Notes: generated by a model not told the origin, from the sequence alone. DNA of 64,000 nt from Hanleya hanleyi (GCA_036873755.1 JAVTVY010020459.1:1-64000), one strand, 5' to 3'; counted from the stretch's first letter, positions 30,702 through 43,310 are shown. A program made the numbers and translations.

Positions 30702-31110
30702 CTTGTGTCTAATTCCGCTTAACCCGGGGCTAGGGGCCGTATGAACCCATGTACTTCAAGATCCTCATGGTACTCATATGAACAGTCACAATCAAAGCGT
30801 GACTGAGATACATCATTCTTTAGATGACGACTTTACAACGAATATTGTGGATTGAGAATACTGATCAGCGATACGGATTTGATATTTTTGGAACATCATG
30901 ATGTCTTGCCGGCATCATTGAAAACTGTTGACCGCTTTTCCTCTTGCAGGAAACAAGCCTATGTTTATGTATGCTATGATTGTCTCTTTGAATTTGGTGC
31001 TAATACTGCTATATGGAATATGGAATAGGTCTTTGGATTATGGACGCGGATATTCTCTAATGGACGACGGCTGAATTATGGATGACGGACTAGACGCTTG
31101 TAATAGTAGT
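30702..31110 (+). repeat. Dispersed repeat family A, copy after the Penelope-like C-terminus
   Basis: Starts CTTGTGTCTAATTCCGCTTA, then GGGGCTAGGGGCCGTATGAA, CAATCAAAGCGTGACTGAGA, GAAAACTGTTGACCGCTT, a splice-acceptor-like TCCTCTTGCAG, GAAACAAGCCTATGTTTATG and finally GACGGACTAGACGCTTGTAA. Other full copies are at 54310, 59363 and 62945; it behaves as the 3' untranslated tail of the Penelope-like family. Confidence 0.65.
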
Positions 31111-32062
31111 ATATTCGGAATAATCTATATCTGGCAGTTTCGTTACAATGTGAATGCTATATCTGTATGGTAACAACATACAGATCAAATCTATAAAGCG
31201 TGAACCTGCAATAAAGGAAACGTTTTTCGTTTCCAACTTGTCACCAGTCCTCAAATTATTCCTAAGTTACAAGATGCTGGTACATTGTACTTTCAAATAC
31301 AATGTTTTTACATTTTCGGAAGACCCAAATAACCTTCAAATAAACAGACGAACGGACGAACGACATATTTAGTGCTAAATTATGTCTTCGTCGCGATATA
31401 GCTGATATCTTGCAAGCCAATTACAAATTACACACTTGGCACAAATATATTTACATCCACTCATTAAAACCAGTAGCATTAAAATAATGAACACATGTAT
31501 TAGAAAACTCTTAGGTAAGGTATTATATGCTGTACAGAGTCTGTCGATTCCTTTTGCATAACTCACACCGCTTGGAAACATCGCCTGGGATTACGCTAGT
31601 CCATGTCCGCATATGTGACAGATGCACTCAGTCCAATACACGCCTTGCCGTTCGTCTAAAAATAGCAAAAACCGCCATGTTTCCTTCCCATCGTGCAATG
31701 CGATCTACGAGTAAACTTTTGCCTCGCGCATGCTGTAAGTATAGGCACGGATTGAAAATTGCCGAACAAATTTACTGCAAAGGATTTGTTACACGATTGC
31801 TCCAGACTTCTTTCACTCCAGAACAGTTCAGTGATATTTCAGGTCGCTGCCAGCTTCTGACACTGTCTGTAAACAAACTTATGATGGCGATTTTTCCGAA
31901 GCCCATGTTAAAAGGCAGTGCTGTATCCAAATCTTGCTCCTGAAAAAGGAGTAATTTCTTTTTTTGCCAATTTCAGACGACCGGCAAGTTATGTATTGTA
32001 TATTATATATTAACATCTATAATACAAACATAGAATGATGACAGTATTATTTTTATAAAATG
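31111..32062 (-). other. Downstream region of the receptor gene (probable 3' UTR and flank)
   Basis: No supported gene. It follows the receptor stop on the minus strand. I saw no canonical AATAAA on the minus strand close to the stop, so the transcript end is not placed. Confidence 0.35.
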
Positions 32063-33051
32063 TCAGACATCGGTGACGGGTGTGTCCGGAACAATGCTTT
32101 GAGGTAATTCCCGCGCCGTTAGGTATGTATCTTGTAAACCCGACATATCAGTATAGCCCCCATCTTGATTATTTATCGAAAAGTCGCCTGCTGGAAACGT
32201 GTGCTGACGACCATCAAAACTGGGATTGTGAAATACCAGTCCGTTTTGATCAGCACCTCTTCCAGATGGAACCTGTGATACACTTCCGTTATGAATATCT
32301 GCTCTTACGGGGCCAGTTGGCCACGATTTTCCGGTAGCTGCTGCTTGGATTGTATTCACACCTGGGTTGATACAAACTTGGGTTTTGGGAGGGGCTTGTG
32401 GGTTTCGATATAACGACGGGGGATAGACCGCGGATTCACCTGGATGTATGGGTGGGCTGCGATCATCTGATCGATTTACAGACGCTAGCAATGGCGGCGA
32501 TACTTGGTTAACAGGGTGGTTTGGCCGACTGTCAGATGCAGCCGAAATTCGATCAGAGCGAATAGGGAGACTCGTCGGTCCTTGTGGTATGCTGACATTC
32601 TGTAGTCTTAAAACTGATGGGGCTCTTAGAGAAACTGGCATTCCGACAGCATGTGGTTGTTGTTGTGGTTGTTGTGAAGTGTCAAAGATTTGCGGAGAGC
32701 TCATTACTGGTATGGTTACTCCGTCAAGCCTTTCTCCGGGGAACTGGTGGGTAACGGAGGTTTGGGGAGGACCTGCAGCGGATCTATTCATGTTTGGATG
32801 TCTTCGAACAGACGAACATGTCGAGGATTCCTGTGCTCTAATGGAATCATTCCTCGAATCTATGGTGCACGAAACACTTCCATTATTGACTAAACCAGTG
32901 ACTTCCGATAAGGCTGGTGAATTGTACGTGCCACCTGTATTCTGACAAACTGGTCCGCGAAGCCTTGGGATTGTTCCATTGGCGTCTACCAGGCTGGCGC
33001 TATCCTGCTTTACGCAATTTGATCCTGTGCTCATAAAAGTGTAGTACTTAT
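32063..33051 (-). CDS. Tandem Venus-flytrap receptor, exon 6 (cytoplasmic tail)
   Basis: Acceptor TTATTACAG ends at 33052; the exon starts with the last two bases of a split Asp codon and runs 328 further codons to TGA 32065-32063. The tail is Ser/Pro/Gln/Asn-rich and probably disordered, with proline clusters (DDRSPPIHP, NPQAPPKTQV), a poly-Gln patch (SQQPQQQPHA) and no enzyme motif. Near the end is GGYTDM, a YxxM-type site, and the last residues are PVTDV, which fit a class I PDZ ligand (Thr at -2, Val at 0). No kinase-homology, cyclase or seven-helix sequence follows. It is the terminal exon of the gene described at 34051-44969. Confidence 0.75.
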
Positions 33052-34050
33052 CTGTAATAAACAAATGGGAACATACACATCGAACGGAATTGAAATACTT
33101 TACTTTTTGAATAACAGAAATCTCAGCTCAACTCTGCTAAATGATAACATGCACACAACGGACATGAATATGAAAGCAGTCTTGTGAGGGAAATATCAAT
33201 TTTCCGATTGACCTAGAATTTCTTACTAATGTGATTCGATATCTACTTCTACTTGATTGGATATTTCCATATCTAGAAGACATCATTGACTGCCATTTAG
33301 AAGTTGACATACATCATACATGTAACAAAGGACCAAGGTAGGAGTACACCTACTTTAGTGCTTTGGTGAGATGTATCGTTGAACATACTTCCAACGTGTT
33401 CAAAGCTAATGGAAAGCATTGTTTAGCCAGACATGGATGCAGAAGTGATTTGCACTCTTTGATTCTGATTTCCACACACTAAATCTCTCAGATTTAACAT
33501 AACAGGAACAGGAATTAGAAATTTGCATACACAGGTCTCCAATCTCTGGCTAATGCGCTGACCTAAGAACTACAGAGAGGAGGATAAATGTATTTATACA
33601 TATATCAAGCTCCTCTCACCGTTAACAGATGGCACTCATGACTCATTCCTAGCACCGCTACATCCGGAATGGGACTCCATCATGATTACAAAACTAATCC
33701 TTGTCCTTTTATCGAATGACATATTCCAACTGGGTTGTTTTCTCTTGATGTGCTTAAGGTAATATGAAAATATCACTAAAAACTAGACTTATGTGCAATG
33801 GAACCATCAAAAACGATATAAATCCACTGAGGCTCTCAAGTAGAGGTTATGGAAATTGAGACACGAACGACACCTGTAGCGGCGAGAGGAGCTTCATGGA
33901 GAAAAACAACGCTCGTGACAAACAATTATGTTGATATGACTAAGTCCTCACGAGATAGGGATAAATCTGTGCAGTGCAAAGTCCCGCTATTTGTAATCTT
34001 ATCATCCTCGTAAAAATGTGTAAAATTATAGCGTGATTAACATATCATAC
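33052..34050 (-). other. Receptor intron 5
   Basis: GT donor at 34050 (GTATGA) and acceptor at 33052; phase 1. No repeat or gene was recognised inside. Confidence 0.65.
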
Positions 34051-34357
34051 CTCTATCTTTATTCTGCTTGATGATAAAACACACCAGGATAAGCAAGACC
34101 ACAATGACGAGAAAAATAAAAGCCACCATCACAAGAATGATCAGCAGTCTGTCTCCGCCATCATTTGTTTCGGAACAGGTCTCATTCGTTTTCACCACAC
34201 CTCGGCTCTTGCATTCTTTGCAAATGGCGCTTGCTGTACAGACGGATTCGATGCGCCTGGTGGCTTTTCGGTCGGTGTCGTAAAATCGAATGTCATCTTT
34301 ACTCAGATGTAACCCTTGTGAGTCGTATGTCCCAACCTGTAGAACAGATTTTCCCAA
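34051..34357 (-). CDS. Tandem Venus-flytrap receptor, exon 5 (end of domain 2, transmembrane helix)
   Basis: Phase 0 in, phase 1 out. The first ~27 codons (LGKSVLQVGTYDSQGLHLSK) finish the second ligand-binding domain in the same way as the start of exon 4 finishes the first. A short juxtamembrane part with four cysteines follows (SVCTASAICKECKSRG, ETCSE); this is much shorter than the nine-cysteine domain of true metabotropic glutamate receptors. Residues 71-95 of the exon (genomic 34147-34073) form one hydrophobic helix beginning LLIILVMVAFIFLV, and the stop-transfer sequence KQNKDR follows. A single helix in place of seven is the key oddity. Confidence 0.85.
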
Positions 34358-36185
34358 CTGAAGTATAATCTGAACATAATGAACTTTTACGTAATTACGT
34401 GGTGACCCCCCTACATCGTTCCGTCTTTAAATGGGAAGCAGCAAACTATCTATCGAAGTAATTTTCCAGGGCTGTTCCGTTTCTATTTTCTCCGATTAAA
34501 ATGATGGTGCAGTGTAAATTATACAGCAGAAGAATGGATGATTGATAACTGTTAGAAATTCTCTGCACTGACTGTTAGGAATTCCCTTAACCAACGCACC
34601 CCTTTGAGGCGTTTCTTTGACAAGAGAATAACTGGAAACCGAGTGGGATTTGATAGACTTGCTTTCTCATTTAGTGCTATTATTTGTCTCAGTATTTTCT
34701 GTAGGAAACACGAGCATATGGAAATGGTCATACGCTACCCATACCAAAATGAATGATTGAGAATCGATGATCCAGCGGGGGGAAAGAGCTAACTGAAAAT
34801 GGAATCTTAGATATTTTTTGATGAAGAAGATCAGGTTTATTTCTATGCCCCAATGGAGCTAAAACAGGATATTTCTTTAAGTTTTCATAACCAACTGAAT
34901 TTTCTTACAATAGTATCCAGACAACTCACCGTGAATGAAAGAAAACAAAAAAGTTATATCTATTACAATAGAATAGGTATATGATAGCTGCTTCAATGTA
35001 GAAAAGGACAGACCAAAATCTGGGCCTGTCAGATTCAATGGTTGGGCCGGGTCCGGTGTCCCTTTGGCAAGAGATTATACTTGTGGTATTCCTAAAATTC
35101 AGTGTTATTCCACGCCAGTCAAAATGCAACCTCATATTACCTCGAAAATGATCCCCAAAACTATTTCCTCAACTTCACCCCAATCCCCCATCCCGCCCCT
35201 CCTGGATAGGACTGAAAAGGCTCCAGTTTTCATTTATACTGTTAATATTAAAAACACAGTATGGTGACCAACCATGTTTATTTCATATATTTATAATCAT
35301 TATATATATTCTGTTTCATATAGTTTCCTGTTCCTCAGTGATACAGGAGGCATACACAGATGATGAAATATATCTACAAATTGTATGGTGACGTCCTTCC
35401 GCCTATGTTTTCATTTCTCATGTTATCTTTGCCGGACAATTTGTTAGTAAAAGTCTTGTGTTACATATCCAGATTGATTCCCACTACTATGCCCGAAGGC
35501 TAATGCCATTGACATATCTATAAAAGATGCATTTACCTATTGTTAAATTTAAAAAAATCAACATGACATTTGGATTAAAATGTCAGGAATATGTCTGTTT
35601 ACTAGTTTATTTTTATCCATACACCGAAAGCTTACATAACACACCTACATGTTTCTACTTACTGAATGCAGCAAGTTTCCTCGCGATTGTCCCATTCCAC
35701 AGCCCCCACCCCTGCAACAATATATTCTGATGGATTATATCATATTCCTACATGAAACCACACATTCTCCAGGGCTGTCGCTCTTTCAGGATATAATCAG
35801 TACCAGATGATAGAACTCCCACCCCATATGCTATATCCTTCTGCACGCTGGTCAAGCTTTTGCCTCCGAACCTGATCATCGATCCATAGTCTGAAAACTT
35901 ACATCATGTGGCCACTACAAACCCCACCACACATCACCTGAAGGGATATAAGAATTCTAAAATCATCTTACCTCATCTACCTGAAAATCCCCACCTCACC
36001 TGTTGTGTTAAAAATTGCAAATTTATGTAAAATTATAGAAGTGGAAGTGGGAGAAAATGTTGCAGCATATAGTGATGGGGTGGGACGGAAAATTTGTCGC
36101 ATGAATCCTGGGAAGAACTGGGGTAAGTGAACCGTCTTTGAGACATGAATAATAAATGGCATAAATGAATCATCATTATTCTCAC
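34358..36185 (-). other. Receptor intron 4
   Basis: GTGAGA donor at 36185, CAG acceptor at 34358. AT-rich; no inserted element was recognised. Confidence 0.65.
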
Positions 36186-37613
36186 CTTTTTGAACTCGAA
36201 TGTTCCATCGTCATTTCTCTGTAAATTGCTAATCACGAATCCAATGTTTCCGTTACCATTCTTTCGAAAAGGCTTGAACTTATCGTCCTGTTTCTGATCG
36301 AACAAAGTAACATTCCTGAGTTTGCTCACCACTATGTCAGGGTGCTTCTGGTACTTCTTGCAGGCGAAATCCTCTTCTCCCAAGTGACATAGGAATTCGC
36401 GAGCATCTGTTAACCCTTTCATTACTGCCACGAGGGCGTTCATGGTGTGTAATATTCTCTGGTCGTTAATATCAATGTTTAAGCGCAGTCCAGGATCGCA
36501 GTCGTTGTCATATTTCTTCTCGAAACTGCTGGGGATGTTGCAGCCGAAATGATCCTGCCAGAAGGCAGAAAACCAAGGATTTATATCGTCATCCGAAGGC
36601 GTCTTAGACCGGAGATACTCCGCAAAGTTCGTCTGCTCGGTGTTTGAGGTGTCCAATGTCACCACTAATAGACCTGCAGCCTCGTTTTCCATTCCATCTA
36701 GGTCGTGGAGATTGATGCCCATATCTTCGCTGGCAACAAACGTGAACGAGTGGATTTTGTGCGATATCAGAGTGTTAAGAAGCCGCCGTATCCCTTCCTT
36801 TATGCCAAAATACACCACCACTTTTGCCTCTTGATTGCTCAATTTCCTGGTGATCTCGTTGAGTTCGTTTTGTTCGGGAGTTTCGCTAATCTTTATTGGC
36901 TCGGCAACACAAATGTTCTCGGCAATAGCAAATTCCTTAATTTTCAGCATTCCCTTCAGACCGTAGTTGTTGTTCGTGTATACTATGTTGATATAATTCC
37001 ATTCCATCTGTTTGGCAATCTCCACCATAGCTTTGGCCTGGACTTCGTCGCTGGGGACGGTTCTCAGGAAGTATGGATAGAGTGTTCTATCGTCCAAATC
37101 CGGAGTGGAGGATGCATACGATATCTGGGGTATTTTAAGACGAGTTGTGGCTGTGGCCAAAGGTACGCTGACGCCGCTCGGTTCTGCTCCTATAACAGCC
37201 ACAGAGTGCTTGGGGTCAAGTACCTCACCGGTTATTCTGTCTATCAGAGACACTTTGCCGGAGAAATAGCTAACAATAATCTCCTCGGCTTTCAGGGAGT
37301 TATAACAGTCATTGAACACAACAAGCCCAAATGGTTTTGCTGTAGAACTCTTCAACGTATTGAATGTGTGGAGGAAGGCTTCTAATGAAGGGATAACGTT
37401 AGAGGACTTCCGTATCTCACCACAGCCAAAGGGGTTGTCGTTCTCAGTTGAAGCTTCGTGTATAGAGAAAAAGGCAGCGATCAGAACATCTCCGGGAATA
37501 TAGATGAAAGGCTGAATGTCGAGGCATTCTTCACAAACGGTTTTACATATGGAGCTGTCGTACTGTAGTTTTTCGATGTCTAGTTTAACGCCTCTTGATG
37601 AGTAATTTCCAAC
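36186..37613 (-). CDS. Tandem Venus-flytrap receptor, exon 4 (linker and ligand-binding domain 2)
   Basis: 476 codons, phase 0 at both ends (acceptor TTCCCTTAG, donor GTGAGA). The exon opens with the end of domain 1 (VGNYSSRGVKLDIEKLQYDS), a Cys-rich linker (CKTVCEECLD), and then a complete class C receptor ligand-binding domain: IPGDVLIAAFFSIHEA, FGCGEIRKSS, KIPQISYASSTPDLDDRTLY, RTVPSDEVQAKAMVEIAKQM, IVYTNNNYGLKG. These match the layout of metabotropic glutamate receptors closely. At the position of the serine that holds the ligand carboxylate, Gly seems to stand (EPSGVSV), while the YASS motif is kept; the ligand may therefore differ. Because one exon contains the end of domain 1 and all of domain 2, the tandem arrangement is not an artefact of joining exons. 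Confidence 0.9.
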
Positions 37614-40133
37614 CTAAGGGAAAAAAAGAAAGTAAAAATCACCACAAAATCGTGAAAAATAACCAGTTGCGACATACACTGACTAAAATGTGGGAACTCA
37701 GAAATAAAAGTACTAAATATTACAAACAGTTGAAAGTGAGTAGAGCTTTCTATAGTTGTCACATTCTTGCCTCAAAGATATTTGGCGATATGATGATTTT
37801 TCGCACTAGAGTTTCTAAGGTTTCGCGATTGCCGTATTGGTAAATAGATTTGAATCAATCACTTCACTCCTTTTGTAAAGTAGTTCTGGCAGCAAGGTCT
37901 CCACATAGCCAGAACAAGTATTCCATAGCACAACTAACAGACTACAATTTGTGGACTGTCCTTTTAGATAGGGCACTTATGCTGAGTACAAATCAAAGTT
38001 GAATGAGCAAGATAAGATTGCTGATACGCGGGTTTCTATGCATTTGCGTAGGCCTGCCTTGCAGAGAAAGTGACAGATTTCTACATTATGAAAATCCCGC
38101 GTCCCCTTACAATCATCGAGAGACACACACTATCGATCACGTGCGAGAGGACTGCTCCCAATGTAAAGCTACTTTCAGGAATGTGTGATTTGTTATTCCC
38201 GAATATCTGCGTAAATATGGAGTAATTTTGTTATCGTCGGGCGTGCTAGTAAAGACGCTCTCAATATCAAGGTCGCTATTCCACCTGTAGTTGGCGTCAA
38301 TCCGTGAAAGCACTACACTCAAAATGAGCATAATTCAAACATAAACACAACCTGCCCATTGAGCCGATGCGCAGGCGCAAGCTGGTGTATCCTATCCCAT
38401 CAAACAATCGCTCTCTAATGTCTGGAGCCAGGTGATTCTGTCCTTTTCTAGCCTAGGATTTCCTCTTTAATCGAGATGACGTCATGAAACTGTAAATCTC
38501 CAAGTCCGTTATTTTCGACCTTGTTTTGTTTTCCAAATACATCTATTTTAGTGTAATAGATGTACATTTAATTACAACGATACTCTCAACAGTCTGCGCC
38601 TGCGATCATAGAACGATGGAACTACTTCGCGGACACGGAAGCTTCATGGAACTTATCGGGCAAATAGAAAAACGAAGGCATGCGCTCAAATCAAAGTCAA
38701 CAATGAAAACATGAAGTGATTTGTGAGAACTGTGGGCAGTTTGAGATAAACCCTGTAAATCTGATCAATGTAGAAGCAAAGTAACTCCGAATAAACTTAG
38801 TAAATGCATGATGACAGTATCAATATTTGGCAAAATTTTGTCATCTTCAGGATGTTATACAACAGCAGTTACAGGCTCTTATATAAAAATAAATGACTCA
38901 AAAAGACTGAAATGGTTCGATACAAAAAAGTAGATGGCAATAGCCAATCAGAGAATATATGAATATAACAATGTAAGCATGACTGGCACATAGGTATGAC
39001 GAAAAAATACACACACCACCTGGGCCTGGCAATACACAATCGAAAAATGGCTATAGTTTGGTAAGGATTCATAGTGTCGGGTGTTTGATTTATTTAGGTG
39101 TGCGAGTGTGTATAGTGCGGCAGCAGAAATGTCAGTTAGGGGAATAAACACAAGAAAAACAGGAATCAGATAATAGAAAATATGTATTCCATATTGCCCA
39201 TTGTCCTCAGTTTTATTATCTGAAACTAAAGTTATCGATTCTGCGGATCACTGGAATGTCTTTTTGTTTAAGGAAGGCCTAGCTATTCGGCGATCTAATC
39301 CTAAACCAAACAGTGGTCTGAAAGCTTCGAAAGAGCTACAGTTATTTCGGACTACTGTTCATTATTTTTTTCCAGTTTCATATACGGTTTAGATACGATA
39401 ATACAACCACCCAGTATTTCTGTGGTGTGTGTGTTCCTTGTCTTGTTAAGTAATAGCCTAATATAATTCAGCATTTCCCGTTCCGTAACTATTCAATTCT
39501 TTATATTTTATTTCCGAGTTCAATCCAAGGTACCTTTGTAAAGTTTCCCAAATCTATTTAATGCATATTTTCTATTTTCTAATCAGTTTCACTTGTGTTT
39601 TCCCCTGATTGACAGTTTGCTGCCGCAAAATACACACTCACACACCTCAACCCACCCAACACTTTTAATTCCTATCAAACTATTGCCATTTTTCGATTGT
39701 GTATTGCCAGCCCCATGTGGTGTGTGTATTCCTTGTCCTATGTACCACTCATGTTTACCTTGTTATGTTCACATATTCTCTGATTGGCCATTGCTATCTG
39801 TGTATGGAACAATTTCAGTTTTTGTTAGTCGTTTTTGTATATAAGAGCCTGCAACTGCTGTTATATCACATCCTGAAGATGAGAAATATTTTTTATTCGA
39901 AATACTGAGACTGTCACCATGCGTTTACTAAATTTATTCGGACATACTTTGCTTCTGCATTATGCCAAACTTATCAGTGGATCAACACGAAAATCTGATC
40001 AAATTGGCCTACATTATGCCAACGCATCTTGTATGGGCCGTTACCACTTCTTGTTTAAAACGTATCAATCTTTAGCTGTTTTAGCTATTAAACTACACCC
40101 AGCCTCTTCACAAACATCCTTAGTTTCACTTAC
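37614..40133 (-). other. Receptor intron 3
   Basis: GTAAGT donor at 40133, TAG acceptor at 37614. It contains a foldback element (38757-39975). Confidence 0.65.
38757..39975. mobile_element. Foldback (inverted-repeat) element in receptor intron 3
   Basis: Left arm about 38757-39190 and right arm about 39570-39975 are inverted copies, e.g. TAGAAGCAAAGTAACTCCGA with its counterpart near 39945, GACGAAAAAATACACACACC with its counterpart near 39730, and CATCTTCAGGATG with its counterpart near 39875. Between them are ~380 bp of unrelated sequence. No coding frame. Divergence between arms shows it is old. Confidence 0.65.
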
Positions 40134-41027
40134 CGATTGAAAAGTTCCGGTAAAAACGTTGACTTGATACAATAAGCTGTCCAACGGTTGATGAATGATA
40201 TCTCCATTTTCGTCGAACCGGATTAGTCTGGAAGAAGACCGGAACTCTGGTGGAGAGTGTATCCGGTCCAGATCTGTATAGTTAACCTCGATGGATCTGG
40301 TGATATTTAGAAAGTTTAAGTCTGCAGTTTTCAATCCAGGACAGATACCAGACGCGCCCTTACACACTGATTGGTGCATCTGTTTGGCGGAGGCGCTCAG
40401 TGTGTACACGGCGTCAACGGTCGCACCAACGTAATCGTTTTGATCGAAAACGCTGCAACTGGAGTCTTGTTGGAAAACGGAACACTTTCTGTTGACGTAT
40501 TCTTTCAGCCAATTATTCGGAACTGTTTGGTTGCTATCTGCTATAGCAGTGTTGATCTCGTTTTGAAAATATGTACCAAACTCAGTCAGTTTTGTTGACA
40601 TGGGAGAAATAGAGATAATAACGTCCGATAATTGTGGTTCCAGTTGAAATACGTCCGAATTAGTCCCAGTACTGTCCGACATTATCCACTGTATATGCTT
40701 GATCGCCGAATATTTATTGCTATTCGTGTCTATCAAGGAGTTGGCTTTCTGAAAAATATAGCGAACGGCTTCTCTTTGTCCGATATAGATTACACCAAGC
40801 TTTTCGGAAACAGTTTTCTGTTGTTTCTGCAAAAGACTATCCACGAGTCGTACGACGCTCTGGGTGGTACGTTTACTGTTGGAGATGCTTTCTGCGAGGA
40901 TCACGCAGATTTTGTATTGTTTGGCCAATGCTTTCAATTCGCGTGCCCCTGTGGTACCATAATTATCGTCAGTATGAACGATAGCAAGCATTGCCCATCT
41001 CAGTTTTTTCGCTAACCTCAACATGGC
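40134..41027 (-). CDS. Tandem Venus-flytrap receptor, exon 3 (main part of ligand-binding domain 1)
   Basis: 298 codons, phase 0 in and out (acceptor TTTGCAG, donor GTAAGT). It starts AMLRLAKKLRWAMLAIVHTD and DDNYGTTGARELKALAKQY, the second lobe of the domain, and runs through YVGATVDAVYTLSASAKQ to IRFDENGDIIHQP and YQVNVFTGTFQS, the usual end of the fold. The match to domain 2 is clear in order but distant in sequence, so the duplication is ancient. In domain 2 the equivalent of this exon start lies inside one exon, so an intron was lost or gained after duplication. Confidence 0.85.
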
Positions 41028-41739
41028 CTGCAAACATAAAAAATAATTATAAAAAAAACAAATAAAACGTTGAATCGAATGAAGTGAGCGAGTGAGATCC
41101 GACACTCATTAGTTGGTAAACAGTCATAAAGAATGACTTTCGTCGTTGATATATATATTGCTCATGTTAAGCGTAGACAGTTTCCCTCATGGAACCGAGT
41201 GGAAGATATCGAAGCATAGAGATCCGCGATTACTGCGGTATATGAAAGATCTATTTTTCGGGTTTTAGTATGGAGAGAGAAAAAGAGATTTACCGCGCAC
41301 AGAATGAAATGAATTTGGTGTTTGATCATGTACTATCGTATCAGAACCATTGAAAACTCTCTACCGTTTCTGTTTTGCACGTGACCAGCCGTCGTTAAAG
41401 ATTTCGATAGTTCCTAGACAACATCGTATTCGAGATATAGACTAATGGGAATTAGACTAAACAACTAAGCTTCATCTTTGGTCATGGTCGTTTGACTGTT
41501 TAGCAAGGATGAGCCAGTTACTGTATGAGTCATGCTATCACACATATCTAGGTTGCTCTTGATCATGTGAGTGCATCACCTAGATGATTTGTTGCTATTA
41601 AGATATCCATATGACGGGTCAATTCCAGGACAGTCCAAGTTGGTCACAAAATATTATTGCATGGTGCATCCTACTTCGATTCAATATCAGTCTTGCAGAA
41701 ACTTGTCTGTCATTGCGATACCACCAAACCTCATCATTC

Positions 41740-41865
41740 ATAGTTTATCAAATTTTCTTATAAATATGGTTCACTGACGGCAAAATATGATCGTAGCGTG
41801 AAAAAGATCTCTCGCTATGTTTATTAACTTGTGTCTAATTCCGCTTATCCCGCATCTTCACAGCG
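41740..41865 (+). pseudogene. Penelope-like reverse transcriptase, last ~35 codons and tail
   Basis: AAATATGATCGTAGCGTGAA, then CTCGCTATGTTTATTAACTT and TGTCTAATTCCGCTTA match the C-terminal end (KYERSVQDLWRYVS) and tail of other copies. Confidence 0.55.
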
Positions 41866-42080
41866 TCAAGGTTTCTGTTTGTGAGCTAAAGGCGAACCCT
41901 TGACCATCTTGCATAGCAGACCGCGTTCCGTCCAATTTCGGTAGTCATTTCAGTCACGTGATCTCTTAACCTAGAAAAACTGCACTGATGGCGAATACGC
42001 TAGGGTTTTACTTTCTGTGATAAACTATTAGCTGATACGAAATGTAAAATATTTAAGCCAAGCATGCATGACAATAAACT

Positions 42081-42384
42081 ATTAATGGATACATCCGTGA
42101 AATTTTTATAGAAATCCGTGTGTTATTTTACCCAATTGAAGTCCTTCGGCGGGTAGGTGATTTCGAATACACTCGCCGCCTTTAAAGTTTCAGTGTTTAC
42201 TACATTTACCTGGCTTGTTTGATGGTAGATGAATTAATGGATACATCCGTGAAAGTTTTATAGAAATCCGTGTGTTATTTTACCCAATTGAAGTCCTTCG
42301 GCGGGTAGGTGATTTCGAATACACTCGCCGCCTTTAAAGTTTCAGTGTTTACTACATTTACCTGGCTTGTTTGATGGTAGATGA
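42081..42384. repeat. 152-bp tandem duplication (two copies)
   Basis: Units 42081-42232 and 42233-42384 start ATTAATGGATACATCCGTGA and are nearly identical. Each has an internal dyad (CGGCGGGTA and CTCGCCGCC). No gene. Confidence 0.9.
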
Positions 42385-42659
42385 ATGGGTATATTTTTTC
42401 TTCAAATAAGTTTTGGTATCTTTCATTTAAAATTATTCATGTTCATGGTTGTTGAACATGTGCGTCTTCATCTGCCATCAGGTATTCTGATTGGTCAAAA
42501 TATGTGTGTTCCTTTATAGCTGTGCTTTCGTTGAACACGATACAGAGCCCAAGCGTACCAGGAGTATCTAGGATAGAGATACCCCTGGTTTTAGCGAGGA
42601 TGCCTATCCCGTGGATATGAATTGTTTGAATACCGTGTGTTTTACGTCTCCATGATGTT

Positions 42660-42970
42660 TAAATTACAACACATATAAGGGAACACAATGAAAGCTTGAC
42701 TGAGATACAACTTATTCCAGAAGAATACTTGGATAAAGAATACTGGTCACTGATAAGAATTTTACATAACGTACGTGATGATGTTTTGCTGTCATCATTG
42801 AAAAATATTGACCGCTTCTGTCTTGCAGGAAACCAACTTGCGTTTCATGCAATTTTAATTCATGCAATTTTGAATTTTCGCACGAAATGGTATTTTGATT
42901 ATTGACGCGGAAAATCTTTGCTGGATGACGGCTGAATATTGAATGTCGGATCTGAAGCCTATGAATCAAA
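42660..42970 (+). repeat. Diverged family-A copy
   Basis: GCTTGACTGAGATACAACTT, TATTGACCGCTTCTGTCTTGCAG, then GATGACGGCTGAATATTGAA keep family-A order with many changes. Confidence 0.55.
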
Positions 42971-43310
42971 CTATGAGGTTGTATAACGATATATATTATA
43001 CCTCAATGTGTATTCGTTTATTTTAATTGGTTGAGACGCCTTATGTCTTATGAAAAAACAGCCCGTCAATGTGATGTCCCACGATCTCGCGCCGATATCA
43101 CACGATCACTCGCTGACGTCACACGGCAGAGGCAATGTCACACGGTCTCGCGCAGTTACCGCCCGTGAACAGACTCTTTAGTAATCACGATGGCGTGTAC
43201 AGACGGAAAGCGTTTTACGTTACCAACTGATGAAGATTTGGCCGAAGTCATGAATAAAAAAGACAGCATGTCTATTTGTATTGTTTATTCGGATTTTTCG
43301 ATATAATAAA

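Noticed and set aside
31527..31943. 138-codon plus-strand frame behind the receptor
   Set aside because: No domain, mixed composition, and it lies antisense to the probable 3' UTR; not supported.
38003..38331. Extra receptor exon in intron 3
   Set aside because: The short frames lack matching splice phases, and the exon 3 to exon 4 junction is already phase 0 and continuous in the fold.
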